Shown: positions 1 to 8,225, counted from the first letter of the stretch. The stretch is 13,792 nt of DNA from Paracoccaceae bacterium (GCA_029881635.1 JAOUMG010000010.1:1-13792); one strand, 5' to 3'. Numbers and translations are program-made. Notes: a model not told the origin generated them from the sequence alone.

Positions 1-1
1 G

Positions 2-736
2 GTGGAGACGCATTTTACGCTGGCCAGCTATACCCGTTTTTTCGGTGAAAGCATCTTTTGGATGCCGTTCTTCCGGACATTGGGCTTCGCCACGGTTCTG
101 ACATTTGTCACCTTGGTTCTCACATTTCCAATTGCGTATTTTCTTGCCCGTCATGTCAGCCGCAAGAACCGCCTGCTTCTTTTGTTGCTGCTTTTGATAC
201 CCTTCTGGGTGGGTGAAATTGTCCGCACCTATGCGATCATGATCTTGCTGGGCAACAACGGTGCAGTGAACATTGTGCTGAAAACGCTCGGCCTGATCGA
301 TCGCCCAATTCCGTTCATGTACACCGGGTTTTCGCTTAGCGTCGGTATAATCTATCTCACGGCGCTCTACATGCTGCTGCCCCTGTATTCTGCTCTGGAA
401 AAGCTGCCTGCAAGCTATACGGAGGCAGCGGCGGATCTCGGGGCAGGGGCCTGGACGAGGTTTCGCAGAATTACTCTGCCCTTGTCGCTTGAGGGCATAT
501 CCTCGGGGTGTACGCTGGTCTTTCTGATCTCTACCGGTTTTTACGCGACGCCCGTTTTGTTGGGCGGACCATCGACTACAGTTTTCGCCGAAACCATCGC
601 TGGCTTTTTCCATGTGGCCGGTGATCAGTGGCCGACCGGTGCGGCCTTTGCGACCATAATGTTTCTGGCCGCGCTTCTGATAACAGGGGCATTCCAGAAA
701 CTGATGAAGGCGCTCCGCAAAGGAGACACCAAATGA
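2..736 (+). CDS. Spermidine/putrescine-type ABC transporter permease, PotB-like (5' end cut by window)
   Basis: Inner-membrane permease of a polyamine-type ABC importer (binding-protein-dependent permease family, PotB/PotH branch). The visible 244 residues hold about five hydrophobic helices. The family EAA loop is at residues 141-162 (EAAADLGAG, then ITLP), which contacts the ATPase subunit. The reading frame is open to the window edge. The text begins at the FTLASYTRFF segment that normally follows the first transmembrane helix, so roughly the first 40-60 residues, including TM1, probably lie upstream. The GTG at position 2 is therefore unlikely to be the true start. The stop overlaps the ATG of the next permease (ATGA at 733-736), indicating translational coupling. 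A PotD/PotF-type binding protein would be expected upstream, outside the window. The transported solute could be a polyamine or another small cationic or amide compound; the sequence does not settle it. Confidence 0.9.
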   Translation: METHFTLASYTRFFGESIFWMPFFRTLGFATVLTFVTLVLTFPIAYFLARHVSRKNRLLLLLLLLIPFWVGEIVRTYAIMILLGNNGAVNIVLKTLGLIDRPIPFMYTGFSLSVGIIYLTALYMLLPLYSALEKLPASYTEAAADLGAGAWTRFRRITLPLSLEGISSGCTLVFLISTGFYATPVLLGGPSTTVFAETIAGFFHVAGDQWPTGAAFATIMFLAALLITGAFQKLMKALRKGDTK

Positions 737-1521
737 CGCGTGGTTCGCGAATTTTGCTGAGCTGCATTTACTGGGCCTTTGTCGTCTATGTGTTTGTGCC
801 TCTTTTCCTGATGATCCTCATGGGGTTCAAAGATTCAAAATTCATCGGCTTTCCGATCAAGTCATGGACATTGAACTGGTATCTGGACGTTTTCAAAAGC
901 TCCGAAATGCTGTCGGTCATGGGCTATTCTGTGGCTATCGCCGTCCTGTCCACGATCATTTCGGTGTTTATCGGCACCTGGATCGCAGTGCTGCTTGAGG
1001 GTCGCAAGTTCTTTGGGCGGGCAGCCATTTTTGGCCTGACCATCCTGCCTGCGCTTGTGCCGGGTATAATCTCGGCCATCTCGTTCCGCATCTATGCCCG
1101 TCTGCTTGGGATCGAGCCGGGGATGTTCGCGATTATCTGGGCGCATGCGGTACACAATGTACCCTTTGTTGCACTGGTCGTCATGGCGCGACTGTCCACT
1201 TTGCCGAAAAGCCAGAGCGAGGCTGCAAGGGATCTGGGCGCCGATCCCCTTGTTGCGTTCTGGCGCATCACGCTTCCCTATCTGGCACCTGCGATCATGG
1301 GGGCAAGTATCTTTTGCTTGCTGCTTAGTTTTGACGATTTTGTGCGGTCCTTTTTCCTGGGCAGCTACGACCCGACATTGCCGGTCCTGATCTTCGCAAA
1401 ACTGCGTTCGGGAATGTCTCCGGAAATCAATGCCATCGCTACGGTCGCTTTGGTTTTGACGGCCATTTTGGGTGTATGGGCAGAACGCTACACGCGAAAA
1501 TCAAGCAAGGATTCCCAATGA
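733..1521 (+). CDS. Spermidine/putrescine-type ABC transporter permease, PotC-like
   Basis: Second inner-membrane permease of the same importer (PotC/PotI branch), 262 aa, the usual size. There is a hydrophobic TM1 at about residues 8-30, several further helices, and the EAA coupling loop at 163-184 (EAARDLGAD, then WRITLP). The segment LLSFDDFVRSFFLG at about 197-210 matches the conserved 'SFDDFV' stretch of PotC proteins. The ATG at 733 was chosen because it overlaps the upstream stop as ATGA and has an AGGAG Shine-Dalgarno at about 721-725. An open frame further upstream is only a shadow of potB. The stop overlaps the start of the ATPase gene (ATGA at 1518-1521). It works with the upstream permease as a heterodimeric membrane channel energised by the downstream ATPase. 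Confidence 0.93.
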   Translation: MTRGSRILLSCIYWAFVVYVFVPLFLMILMGFKDSKFIGFPIKSWTLNWYLDVFKSSEMLSVMGYSVAIAVLSTIISVFIGTWIAVLLEGRKFFGRAAIFGLTILPALVPGIISAISFRIYARLLGIEPGMFAIIWAHAVHNVPFVALVVMARLSTLPKSQSEAARDLGADPLVAFWRITLPYLAPAIMGASIFCLLLSFDDFVRSFFLGSYDPTLPVLIFAKLRSGMSPEINAIATVALVLTAILGVWAERYTRKSSKDSQ

Positions 1522-2606
1522 TGAACGCCATAGCCCCCGTTGCGCGTATTGAGGGCATATCCAAACGCTTCGGCAAGACGGTTGCAATTGAGCATCTCGA
1601 ACTGGATATCGCACCCGGAGAATTCGTGACCTTCCTCGGCCCGTCAGGCTGCGGCAAATCCACGACGCTGCGTATACTTGGGGGATTCGAAACCCCGGAT
1701 CAGGGCCGCATTATCCTGAATGGGCAGGATGTAACCGCGCTTCCGCCGAACCGGCGCAACGTCAATATGGTTTTCCAGGACTATGCGCTGTTTCCGCATA
1801 TGACCGTCCAGCAGAACATGCGGTTCGGGCTGGAACTCAAAGGGCTGGATCATGCAGGGATCAAGCGGCGGATCGATGAGATAACGGCATTCCTCGAACT
1901 TTCGGACTATGTCGACCGGTATCCGGGGCAGTTGTCCGGTGGCCAGCGGCAGCGCGTGGCCTTGGCGCGTGCCCTTGCGCCTGATCCTGCGTTGCTCTTG
2001 CTCGACGAACCATTGGGCGCGCTCGACGCAAAGTTGCGCGGACAGGTCCAGCAGGAGCTGAAATCGATCCAGCGGCGTTCCGAGAAAACCTTTTTCTTCG
2101 TGACCCATGATCAGGAAGAAGCCCTGACCATGTCCGACAGGATTGTGGTTATGAACAATGGCCGTGTCGAACAGGACGGCACCCCGGAGGAGCTTTATTT
2201 TCACCCGACAAGCCGATTTGTCGCTGAGTTCATAGGTGAGACCAACCTGCTTGATGGCAAGGTCAAGGGTGTCGAAGGCAAGGATGTCATCATGGATTGG
2301 CACGGGAATACCTTGCGCGGTCACGCACCTGGCGGCGCGCCCCGGTCAGGCGATATGGTTACGGCTTCGGTCCGGCTGGAAAAGCTGGTTCTTCACCCAA
2401 AACAGCCTGCCGAGGTAAATGCTGTTCTGGGCCGCGTGGTGGGCAAAACCTTCCTTGGAAGCCGCATGGCGGTCGATCTTCGCGTCGAAGACGCCAATGG
2501 TGCGATGCTCAAGGCATATGTGGACAACGAAACCGGTCGGGCAATCGGTGAGGAGCCGGTCTGGTTGGGGTGGGATTCTGAAAGCCTGTCAGTCTTGCGT
2601 GCCTGA
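1518..2606 (+). CDS. Spermidine/putrescine-type ABC transporter ATP-binding protein, PotA-like
   Basis: Cytoplasmic ATPase driving the importer, 362 aa. In order there are Walker A GPSGCGKST at 41-49, the Q-loop in VFQDYALFPHMT near 85-95, the ABC signature LSGGQ at 139-143, Walker B LLLLDEP at 159-165, the D-loop GALD, and the switch histidine at 197 (FVTHDQEEA). A TOBE-type regulatory domain covers roughly residues 250-360. All catalytic motifs are intact. Two ATG codons lie in tandem (1518 and 1521). The first overlaps the potC-like stop and lies 7 nt after AAGG at 1507-1510, so it is preferred. The alternative removes one methionine only. It is the last gene of the plus-strand operon and converges on the formamidase gene 78 nt away. 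The PotA/UgpC/CysA subfamily is clear; the exact substrate is not. Confidence 0.94.
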   Translation: MMNAIAPVARIEGISKRFGKTVAIEHLELDIAPGEFVTFLGPSGCGKSTTLRILGGFETPDQGRIILNGQDVTALPPNRRNVNMVFQDYALFPHMTVQQNMRFGLELKGLDHAGIKRRIDEITAFLELSDYVDRYPGQLSGGQRQRVALARALAPDPALLLLDEPLGALDAKLRGQVQQELKSIQRRSEKTFFFVTHDQEEALTMSDRIVVMNNGRVEQDGTPEELYFHPTSRFVAEFIGETNLLDGKVKGVEGKDVIMDWHGNTLRGHAPGGAPRSGDMVTASVRLEKLVLHPKQPAEVNAVLGRVVGKTFLGSRMAVDLRVEDANGAMLKAYVDNETGRAIGEEPVWLGWDSESLSVLRA

Positions 2607-2624
2607 AACGCACAGAGGCAAATC

Positions 2625-2685
2625 GGTCGCCAAAAAGCTTTTGTTCTGGTCAGATCGCTGATCTGCGCCCAGATGCCTAGCGACC
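2625..2685. terminator. Possible bidirectional terminator region between convergent operons
   Basis: The 78-nt space between two convergent genes contains a perfect 6-3-6 hairpin (CAGATC GCT GATCTG, 2651-2665). A longer-range inverted pair GGTCGC/GCGACC (2625-2630 and 2680-2685) surrounds it. There is also a self-complementary AAAAGCTTTT next to TTTTGTTCT near 2632-2647. None of these forms a classical GC stem followed directly by a T-tract. The call rests mainly on position, since two operons must end here. Confidence 0.3.
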
Positions 2686-3623
2686 TAGCCAAGTACGGAT
2701 TTGGGAAAGTAAAAGCTTACGACCCAATTGGGCATGTCGACGATCTCCGATATTCTCAGGTCCCCGGACACGCTGCAAAGCATATAGGCTTCAACCGCTG
2801 ACATCTGGGTGGTCGCACAGATCCAGTCGATCATTTGCCTGACGGCGTCGCGCGCCGATTGCATCAGATCCGGTCCGATCCCGGTCGTGACCCTATATCC
2901 TTGCTGATCGATATGGCGCGTCACCGGGCCGTTGGTTTCCAAACGTGGAAACCGGAAATCTGCACCTTTGATCAGATCGACTCTGATCTCAACATCCATC
3001 GGGCTTTCGATTGCTGTGCCGCAGATTTCACCGTCCCCTTGTGCTGCATGGGTATCGCCCAATGACAAAAGACCGCCTGCCACTTCGACAGGCAGATAAA
3101 GTGTCGTGCCCTTGCAATTGTCGCGGATGTCGAGATTGCCGCCCACGCGGCGGGGGGGCACCACGCTGTGATGCCCCGCTTCGGCCAATGCAAGGCCGAT
3201 TGTCCCCACAAAAGGCTTTAGTGCGACGTGACCAAAGGGGGCAAAAGCCGCCGGGTGCTTCAGACCTGTATCATAGTTCCAAATGTGCAGCGCCGGATCG
3301 GCAAAATCATCGGCCAACAGTCCAAATCCGGGGATGTTGGCTGTCCAGCCCCAACCAGAGGCGTGAAAGTCCAAAAAGGTGATCGCAACCGCATCCCCGG
3401 GTTCAGCGCCGTCCACATGAACAGGACCGGTTACCGGGTTCACATTATCGAAACTGAGGGCTTTGAGATCTTTCAGCGTGGATTTTGCGTCAAGCTGCCC
3501 ACCCGAGGCATCGATGGTTTCAATGGCAATGGTTTGTCCGGGGGTCACACTTAGAACGGGTTCGATCGAATTGTCCCAGCCAAGGTGATGGTTGTGTTTG
3601 TGGATGGTGTGATTGCAACCCAT
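2685..3623 (-). CDS. Acetamidase/formamidase family amidohydrolase
   Basis: Cytoplasmic hydrolase that cleaves short-chain amides such as formamide or acetamide to carboxylate plus ammonia (FmdA_AmdA family), 312 aa, normal length. Family landmarks are NPVTGPVHVDGAEPGD at about 62-77, VPPRRVGGNLDIRDN at 155-169, LPVEVAGGLLSLGDTHAAQG around 177-196 followed by DGEICGTAIE, and the C-terminal SVSGDLRISEIVD near 284-296. The acidic and histidine residues around GGNLD and GDTHAAQGDGE fit the family's metal site. The start lies 1 nt after the livM-like stop, with AAGGGGGA as a good Shine-Dalgarno 5-6 nt upstream. It is the last gene of the minus-strand operon, behind a Liv-type amide/amino-acid importer. 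This recalls the Methylophilus fmd arrangement of formamidase with an FmdDEF importer. The true substrate could be another primary amide released by the upstream enzymes. Confidence 0.93.
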   Translation of the reverse strand: MGCNHTIHKHNHHLGWDNSIEPVLSVTPGQTIAIETIDASGGQLDAKSTLKDLKALSFDNVNPVTGPVHVDGAEPGDAVAITFLDFHASGWGWTANIPGFGLLADDFADPALHIWNYDTGLKHPAAFAPFGHVALKPFVGTIGLALAEAGHHSVVPPRRVGGNLDIRDNCKGTTLYLPVEVAGGLLSLGDTHAAQGDGEICGTAIESPMDVEIRVDLIKGADFRFPRLETNGPVTRHIDQQGYRVTTGIGPDLMQSARDAVRQMIDWICATTQMSAVEAYMLCSVSGDLRISEIVDMPNWVVSFYFPKSVLG

Positions 3624-3624
3624 G

Positions 3625-4665
3625 TTAATCCCCCTTTGTTTTGCGCCGAAACAGGTCCTCGATTTCGCGATTGCCCATTATGCCATTGGGTAGAAATGCC
3701 ATGACAGCAACGATAACGACACCCAGCAACAATCCCGACAGACCCAACATCTGCGGCAGTTTCAAACCTGCCAGAGTCGGCCCTGTTTCGAGCCAGCGTA
3801 CCACCTCTAGCCCGATTGAGATCAAGAGTGTTCCGAACACTGCGCCAGACACGCTGCGCAGCCCACCCAAAATCAGCATCGCAACGGTCAGAAAGACGAA
3901 ATTGAAGTAGAAGGGCCGTGCTGAAATAGTGCCCAGGAAGAATGCATAAGCAATCCCAGCTGTGGCAAAGAACATCGTCCCAAGCACCCAGGCGATCAGT
4001 CGGACACGGTAGACGTCAACACCCATAGATCGTGCGCCGGCCTCATCATCAGCGCAGGCACGTAGCTGCAGGCCAATGGCGCTTTCGCGGAAAAGCCGGG
4101 CGGCAAAAATCGCGATGATTACCAGCCCGGTAATGTGCGGCAGGCCGAAAACTTTTGGAATGCCAAACAGTGCCTGATTGCCTTTGAAGATGTCCGTGCG
4201 GTGCAGGAATATTGAATGCACGATAACCAGGATCGCGATACTGACAATGGTCACGCCGACACCGCTAAGACGTACGACAATCAGCCCGGTCAAAAGACCC
4301 AGTACCCCGGTTATCGCCAAGGCGATCATCGCCGAAACGATGGGAGACAGGTCAAAGGCGTTCAGCCCCCATGGCGCATCCGGCAGCGAAATAAGCTTCA
4401 TGGCTGCCGGAGTGACGCAGATCGCGGCAGCATAGGCCGCGATGCCCATGAAGGCCGCGTGTGAAAACCCGGTGATATTTGCGTTGCCTGTGAAGACCTG
4501 CAGACCCACAACCACCAGCAAGTTGACAAAAGTGGCATAGAGAATACGCGCCTGATAGCTTTCCCCCCAAAGCGCGTAGGTGCCGACAATTGCCAAAACG
4601 ATGACGCTGAGCAATGCGGCCCCAACCAAGCCCTTGCGCTGATCCTGGTTCAACGGGAGCCGCAT
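3625..4665 (-). CDS. Branched-chain amino acid/amide-type ABC transporter permease, LivM-like
   Basis: Inner-membrane permease of the HAAT (hydrophobic amino acid and amide) importer family, 346 aa. It is very hydrophobic with eight or more predicted helices. The conserved LivM segment GNANITGFSHAAFMGIAAYA lies near residues 60-79. The ATPase-contact region (ACADDEAGARSMGVDV) is near 200-220, followed by FLTVAMLILGGLRSVSGAVFG near 258-280. It ends in the charged tail FLPNGIMGNREIEDLFRRK typical of LivM. The ATG at 4665 shares its first base with the livH-like stop (TGATG), and a GGGAGA Shine-Dalgarno lies inside the end of the preceding gene. It pairs with the LivH-like permease. Homologues in this family carry amino acids, urea or short amides; the sequence alone does not choose between them. 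Confidence 0.93.
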   Translation of the reverse strand: MRLPLNQDQRKGLVGAALLSVIVLAIVGTYALWGESYQARILYATFVNLLVVVGLQVFTGNANITGFSHAAFMGIAAYAAAICVTPAAMKLISLPDAPWGLNAFDLSPIVSAMIALAITGVLGLLTGLIVVRLSGVGVTIVSIAILVIVHSIFLHRTDIFKGNQALFGIPKVFGLPHITGLVIIAIFAARLFRESAIGLQLRACADDEAGARSMGVDVYRVRLIAWVLGTMFFATAGIAYAFFLGTISARPFYFNFVFLTVAMLILGGLRSVSGAVFGTLLISIGLEVVRWLETGPTLAGLKLPQMLGLSGLLLGVVIVAVMAFLPNGIMGNREIEDLFRRKTKGD

Positions 4666-5561
4666 CAGATCTTGTCTCCCTTTTCGCGGGCAGGCGACAA
4701 GATGCCATCCGGCCGCCAGATCAGGACAAGCGCCACCATCGTGAAGACGGCCGCCTGCGCCATCCCCCCCGCACTTTGTGGCAGCAAGACCAGCACAACG
4801 ACCTCCGCAATGCCCAGCAGGAAGCCACCAAGGACCGCACCGGGCAGGCTGCCAAAACCACCGATAACGCAGGCAACAAAGGCAACGAGAACCGGATCAA
4901 AACCCATATGCGGCTGAACAGAACCACGCCGCGCCATGATGAAGATGCAAGCCAGCCCCGCCAGCAGGCCGGATATGGCAAAGGCCCCCGCGATCACCCG
5001 GTTTGCACGGATCCCACATAAGCGCACCATCTCAAAATCAAGCGACGCCGCACGCATCGCCATGCCCAGCGTCGTCTTGCGCAAAAAGGTCATCAATATG
5101 CCGATCGCCACAAAGGTTGCGAGCGTTTCATAGATTTGCAGCGATGAAACCCGGACGGAGCCGAAAGTTAATGTTTTGTCGAGAAAAATGAATTGCGTCG
5201 CGGCCATTGGCCGTGGCGACCCGAGCAGCAAGAACAGGTTTTGCAATATGATGCTGACGCCAAATGCGGTCAGCAACCCCGTTGTCAGATCCGCGCCGCG
5301 CACGGTGCGAAAGGCCACACGTTCAAGGGCGACCGAGGCTACCACGCAGGCGATTAGGACACCAGCCATCAGTATCCAGGGGCTATTGGTCAGCAAGGTG
5401 GATACGATAACCATCGAATAGCCGCCAAAGGCTACGACTTCGCCATGGGCAAAGTTCACAAGCCCCATGATCGAAAAGACAATCGCCAAGCCGAGGGCGA
5501 TCAGGGCATACTCAGCCCCGAAGCTCAGGGCGTTCAGCGTTTGTTGAATTGCATAATCCAT
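4665..5561 (-). CDS. Branched-chain amino acid/amide-type ABC transporter permease, LivH-like
   Basis: Inner-membrane permease partner of the LivM-like protein, 298 aa, standard length. Family marks are GLAIVFSIMGLVNFAHGEVVAFGGY near residues 24-48, the coupling region AMRAASLDFEMVRLCGI around 170-190, and VAFVACVIGGFGSLPGAVLGG near 230-250. The usual C-terminal LIWRPDGIL closes the protein. The start codon overlaps the stop of the livF-like gene by one base (TGATG at 5559-5563), so the two genes are probably translationally coupled. The next gene follows with the same type of overlap. No truncation or unusual residue is evident. Confidence 0.93.
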   Translation of the reverse strand: MDYAIQQTLNALSFGAEYALIALGLAIVFSIMGLVNFAHGEVVAFGGYSMVIVSTLLTNSPWILMAGVLIACVVASVALERVAFRTVRGADLTTGLLTAFGVSIILQNLFLLLGSPRPMAATQFIFLDKTLTFGSVRVSSLQIYETLATFVAIGILMTFLRKTTLGMAMRAASLDFEMVRLCGIRANRVIAGAFAISGLLAGLACIFIMARRGSVQPHMGFDPVLVAFVACVIGGFGSLPGAVLGGFLLGIAEVVVLVLLPQSAGGMAQAAVFTMVALVLIWRPDGILSPAREKGDKI

Positions 5562-6268
5562 CAGACATGTACCCCGGTAAGCTCGCCCATCAAATCGCTG
5601 CCGTCACCGAAATTGGCCGCCGCACCGTGGCTTGAAATCAGGCCGTTGTTCAGAACATAGACATAGTCCGACACGCGAATGGCGGCGCTGGCGTTTTGTT
5701 CGACCAGTAATATCGTTGTGCCACGGGCCTTGAGATCCCTTACAATCTCAAAGATCTTGGCGACGATCATCGGGGCGAGGCCCAGTGACGGTTCATCCAG
5801 CAGCAAGATGCGCGGCTTTGATAAAAGCGCACGCGCGATGGCCAACATCTGCTGTTCACCCCCTGACAATGTGCCAGCCGGCTGGGCGTGTCTTTCGCCC
5901 AGGACCGGGAAATGCGTGAACCAATCTTCAATCTCGCGGTTCAGTTGTGCTTTGTCAGGCTGCAGCGCACCGCCCATAATGAGGTTGTCGCGGACAGAGA
6001 GGTTCGCGAAAACCCGCCGACCTTCGGGCGAGATGGCGATGCCGCGCCTGCATCTGTCTTCGACGGGAAGGCGGCTGATATCTTCGCCGCCAAGCCGGAT
6101 TGTGCCCGTTGCGCGCACCGTGCCGGTGATTGCTGAAAGGGTTGATGTCTTGCCAGCCCCGTTGGGGCCCAAAAGGGTAACGCATTGCCCTTCGGCGACA
6201 GAGATATCAATGCCGTGGACCGCTTCGATGGGCCCATGGAATGCCTTGAGAGAGCTGGTCTGGAGCAT
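5561..6268 (-). CDS. Branched-chain amino acid/amide-type ABC transporter ATP-binding protein, LivF-like
   Basis: Cytoplasmic ATPase of the Liv-type importer, 235 aa. Walker A is GPNGAGKTS at 34-42, the signature LSGGE at 134-138, and Walker B RILLLDEP at 153-160. The switch position reads LLVEQNA, with Gln in place of the usual His. That replacement, and PEGRRVF at the Q-loop, are normal hallmarks of LivF. It forms the ATPase pair with the LivG-like protein. Unusually, the two ATPase genes are not adjacent: livG lies upstream of the binding-protein gene and livF downstream. A strong hairpin separates livK from livF, so expression of livF and the genes behind it probably depends on read-through. 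A weak GGGA Shine-Dalgarno lies just upstream of the start. Confidence 0.93.
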   Translation of the reverse strand: MLQTSSLKAFHGPIEAVHGIDISVAEGQCVTLLGPNGAGKTSTLSAITGTVRATGTIRLGGEDISRLPVEDRCRRGIAISPEGRRVFANLSVRDNLIMGGALQPDKAQLNREIEDWFTHFPVLGERHAQPAGTLSGGEQQMLAIARALLSKPRILLLDEPSLGLAPMIVAKIFEIVRDLKARGTTILLVEQNASAAIRVSDYVYVLNNGLISSHGAAANFGDGSDLMGELTGVHV

Positions 6269-6285
6269 GCTGGTCCCGGATTAGG

Positions 6286-6320
6286 AAAATGCCTTTCCGG
6301 AGGAGTCCCCCGGAAAGGCA
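6286..6320 (-). terminator. Intercistronic hairpin with short T-tract between livK-like and livF-like genes
   Basis: A perfect 11-bp inverted repeat (TGCCTTTCCGG at 6290-6300 and CCGGAAAGGCA at 6310-6320, 9-nt loop) lies in the 59-nt gap. Read on the minus strand it is followed by TTTTCC, so it resembles a leaky Rho-independent terminator or an mRNA-stabilising stem at the 3' end of the binding-protein message. This would give the binding protein more transcript than the downstream permeases. The structure is directly visible; the function is inferred. Confidence 0.7.
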
Positions 6321-6327
6321 GGAGCCA

Positions 6328-7491
6328 TTATGGCCAGGAAGGAACGTTTGCGGGTATTTCCTGCGAAAGGATCACGCGCTTGCCGTCTTTGAACCCGATC
6401 ACCGGGATATCGCGCAAGGCATAGCTGTTGGTGTCCTTGAACGAGATCGCCTCAACCGACATCACCGGAATGCTGTCGGCAGCCCGGATCGCGTCACGGA
6501 TTGCGCTGGGTTCAGTGGACCCGGCTGCATTAATCCCGTGCTCGATAATCTTGATCATGTCGCCACCAAGTGCCGGGAAAAGCCCATTCACTTCGACGCC
6601 AATCTCGGCACAGGCCTTTTGAAACGCGTCGATGCGGCTATCAGGGACAGCCGGGGCCAGTGTGCCGAAAAAGACTTTGTCCAGCACGCTCGGGTCATCG
6701 CCTGCCAAAGCGTCAAGCGAGGGGTCATCAAACCCATCTGATCCGACAACCCAGGCATCAAGCCCGGCCGAGCGCATCTGGCGAACCAGGATGCCAATAT
6801 CGGGCATCGCCCAAGAGATATAAACCGCGTCAGGTGCCGGATCGAGCGCTTTGAGTTCGGCGATCTGCGGGCTCCAGTCGGTGGTACCGGAACTGTAGTT
6901 CAGTCTGGTCTGAAGCGTACCACCATTGGCCTCGATCACCTCTGCGAACCATTCGGGTGTGCGCGCCGACCATGACCCGCCTTCATCCGATGTGAAGATG
7001 ACCACGTTTTTTACACCCTGCGACAGCGCGTAGTTTGCCGCTGCGGCAGCCGTGTAGGGATCGGGCGCCACGTTGGTGAGGAAGTTGTCCACCACGCCGG
7101 TATGCATCTCGACTTGCGTACTTTGTGACTGGATCAGCGTCACCCCGTTGGCAGCGGCAATCTGGGCAACAGGGATCATCGTATCTGAAAAAGGGATCGT
7201 TGACATGGCCACGATGCCTTCGCTGACGAACCGTTCAGTCAACGAAATGGCAGTTTGGGTGTCAGAGCCTGTATCCTGGATCAACAGTTCAATTTCCTGG
7301 CCGTTGATGCCACCCGCAGAGTTGATCATCTTGGCCATACATTGCGCACCTGCAACTTCGTTATAGGGTGCGAAATCGCCTGTCAGGGGTACCGCCAGCC
7401 CGATCTTGATCGTCTCTGCAGCCTGAGCCGCCGATGCGGCAAGCCCGAGGCTCATCGCCGTTGTGATCAGCATAGGTTTAATTCTGTTCAT
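6328..7491 (-). CDS. Periplasmic substrate-binding protein of the Liv/amide-type importer, LivK/LivJ-like
   Basis: Periplasmic type-1 solute-binding protein (Peripla_BP_6-like), 387 aa from the chosen start. A clear Sec signal peptide (basic MNRIK, hydrophobic core, ASAAQA) should be cleaved after about residue 24. The mature protein opens with AETIKIGLAVPLTGDFA, the standard first strand, followed by a GINGQEIELLIQDTGSD segment. It captures the solute for the LivHM permeases. Three in-frame ATGs compete: 7509 (overlaps the livG stop), 7497 and 7491. The AGGAG at 7505-7501 sits about 8 nt before 7491 but only 2 nt before 7497 and downstream of 7509, so 7491 is preferred. The ligand cannot be read from sequence; amides, urea and amino acids are all carried by relatives. 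Confidence 0.92.
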   Translation of the reverse strand: MNRIKPMLITTAMSLGLAASAAQAAETIKIGLAVPLTGDFAPYNEVAGAQCMAKMINSAGGINGQEIELLIQDTGSDTQTAISLTERFVSEGIVAMSTIPFSDTMIPVAQIAAANGVTLIQSQSTQVEMHTGVVDNFLTNVAPDPYTAAAAANYALSQGVKNVVIFTSDEGGSWSARTPEWFAEVIEANGGTLQTRLNYSSGTTDWSPQIAELKALDPAPDAVYISWAMPDIGILVRQMRSAGLDAWVVGSDGFDDPSLDALAGDDPSVLDKVFFGTLAPAVPDSRIDAFQKACAEIGVEVNGLFPALGGDMIKIIEHGINAAGSTEPSAIRDAIRAADSIPVMSVEAISFKDTNSYALRDIPVIGFKDGKRVILSQEIPANVPSWP

Positions 7492-7505
7492 TTTCATCTC
7501 TCCTG

Positions 7506-8225
7506 TCATATGTTGTCGCCTTGTCCGAGATAGGCGCTGATAACCTCTTTGTTTGTGGTGACTTCCTGGGGCAGTCCAGAGGCTAGTAAGCTGCCCATAT
7601 TCATGACGGTCAGCCGTTCACATGCTGACATGATGAATTTCAAATCGTGATCAATCAGCAAGATGGCACAAGGGTGCCGGTTCCTGAGCCACGTGATATT
7701 GCGAAAAAGCGCGTCGGTTTCTTCAGGGTTCATCCCGGCGGCGGGTTCGTCAAGCATCAGCACCCTTGGCCTCAACGCCAAGGCGCGCACAATCTCCAAG
7801 CGCCGCATCTGTCCGTAGGGCAGGCTGTCGGGCGCTTCGCCAAGAACATCGCGCAAGCCAAACCGGTCAATCGCGTCTTCGACCAGTCCCGGGTCGGCGG
7901 TCGCCATCCCGCGAACCTGAAGCTCGGCCACCTCAATGTTGCGCCGGACGGTAAGGTTGCGAAACAGGCGAAGATTCTGAAAGGTGCGCGCCACACCTTT
8001 GCGAGCCCGCTTTTCGGCCGGCAAGTTGTCGATGCGTTCGCCTTCAACGGTGATCTCGCCGCTGGTAACGCTCAGCAATCCGGAGATCAGATTGATCATC
8101 GTCGTCTTGCCGGCGCCGTTTGGACCGATCAGGCCGTGGACCTCATTGGCCCCGACAGAAAAACTGACATCGTTCACGGCTTGTACGCCGCCAAAGTTCT
8201 TTGAAATGCCCCTGACTTGCAGCAT
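7506..8225 (-). CDS. Branched-chain amino acid/amide-type ABC transporter ATP-binding protein, LivG-like
   Basis: Cytoplasmic ATPase, 239 aa. It has Walker A GPNGAGKTT at 34-42, Q-loop TFQNLRLF near 81-88, a LivG-type signature LPYGQ at 135-139 followed by MRRLEIVRALA, Walker B RVLMLDEP at 154-161, and the switch histidine in LIDHDLKFI (His193). The C-terminal tail (EVISAYLGQG) is the typical LivG ending. The start lies 1 nt beyond the stop of the glutamine-synthetase-like gene, with AAGGAAG as Shine-Dalgarno inside that gene's end. The stop overlaps a possible upstream ATG of the binding-protein gene. It partners LivF, which is encoded beyond livK. The genetic fusion of importer and ligase into one transcript suggests that the imported solute, or a product of it, is the ligase substrate. 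Confidence 0.93.
   Translation of the reverse strand: MLQVRGISKNFGGVQAVNDVSFSVGANEVHGLIGPNGAGKTTMINLISGLLSVTSGEITVEGERIDNLPAEKRARKGVARTFQNLRLFRNLTVRRNIEVAELQVRGMATADPGLVEDAIDRFGLRDVLGEAPDSLPYGQMRRLEIVRALALRPRVLMLDEPAAGMNPEETDALFRNITWLRNRHPCAILLIDHDLKFIMSACERLTVMNMGSLLASGLPQEVTTNKEVISAYLGQGDNI

Noticed and set aside
628..732. Upstream extension of the PotC-like frame
   Set aside because: Low-complexity shadow of the potB-like gene; the ATG at 733 has an AGGAG and an ATGA overlap.
1644..2324. 226-codon open frame antisense to the ATPase gene
   Set aside because: It lies wholly opposite a gene with intact Walker and signature motifs, and its translation shows no domain; it is a coding-strand mirror effect.
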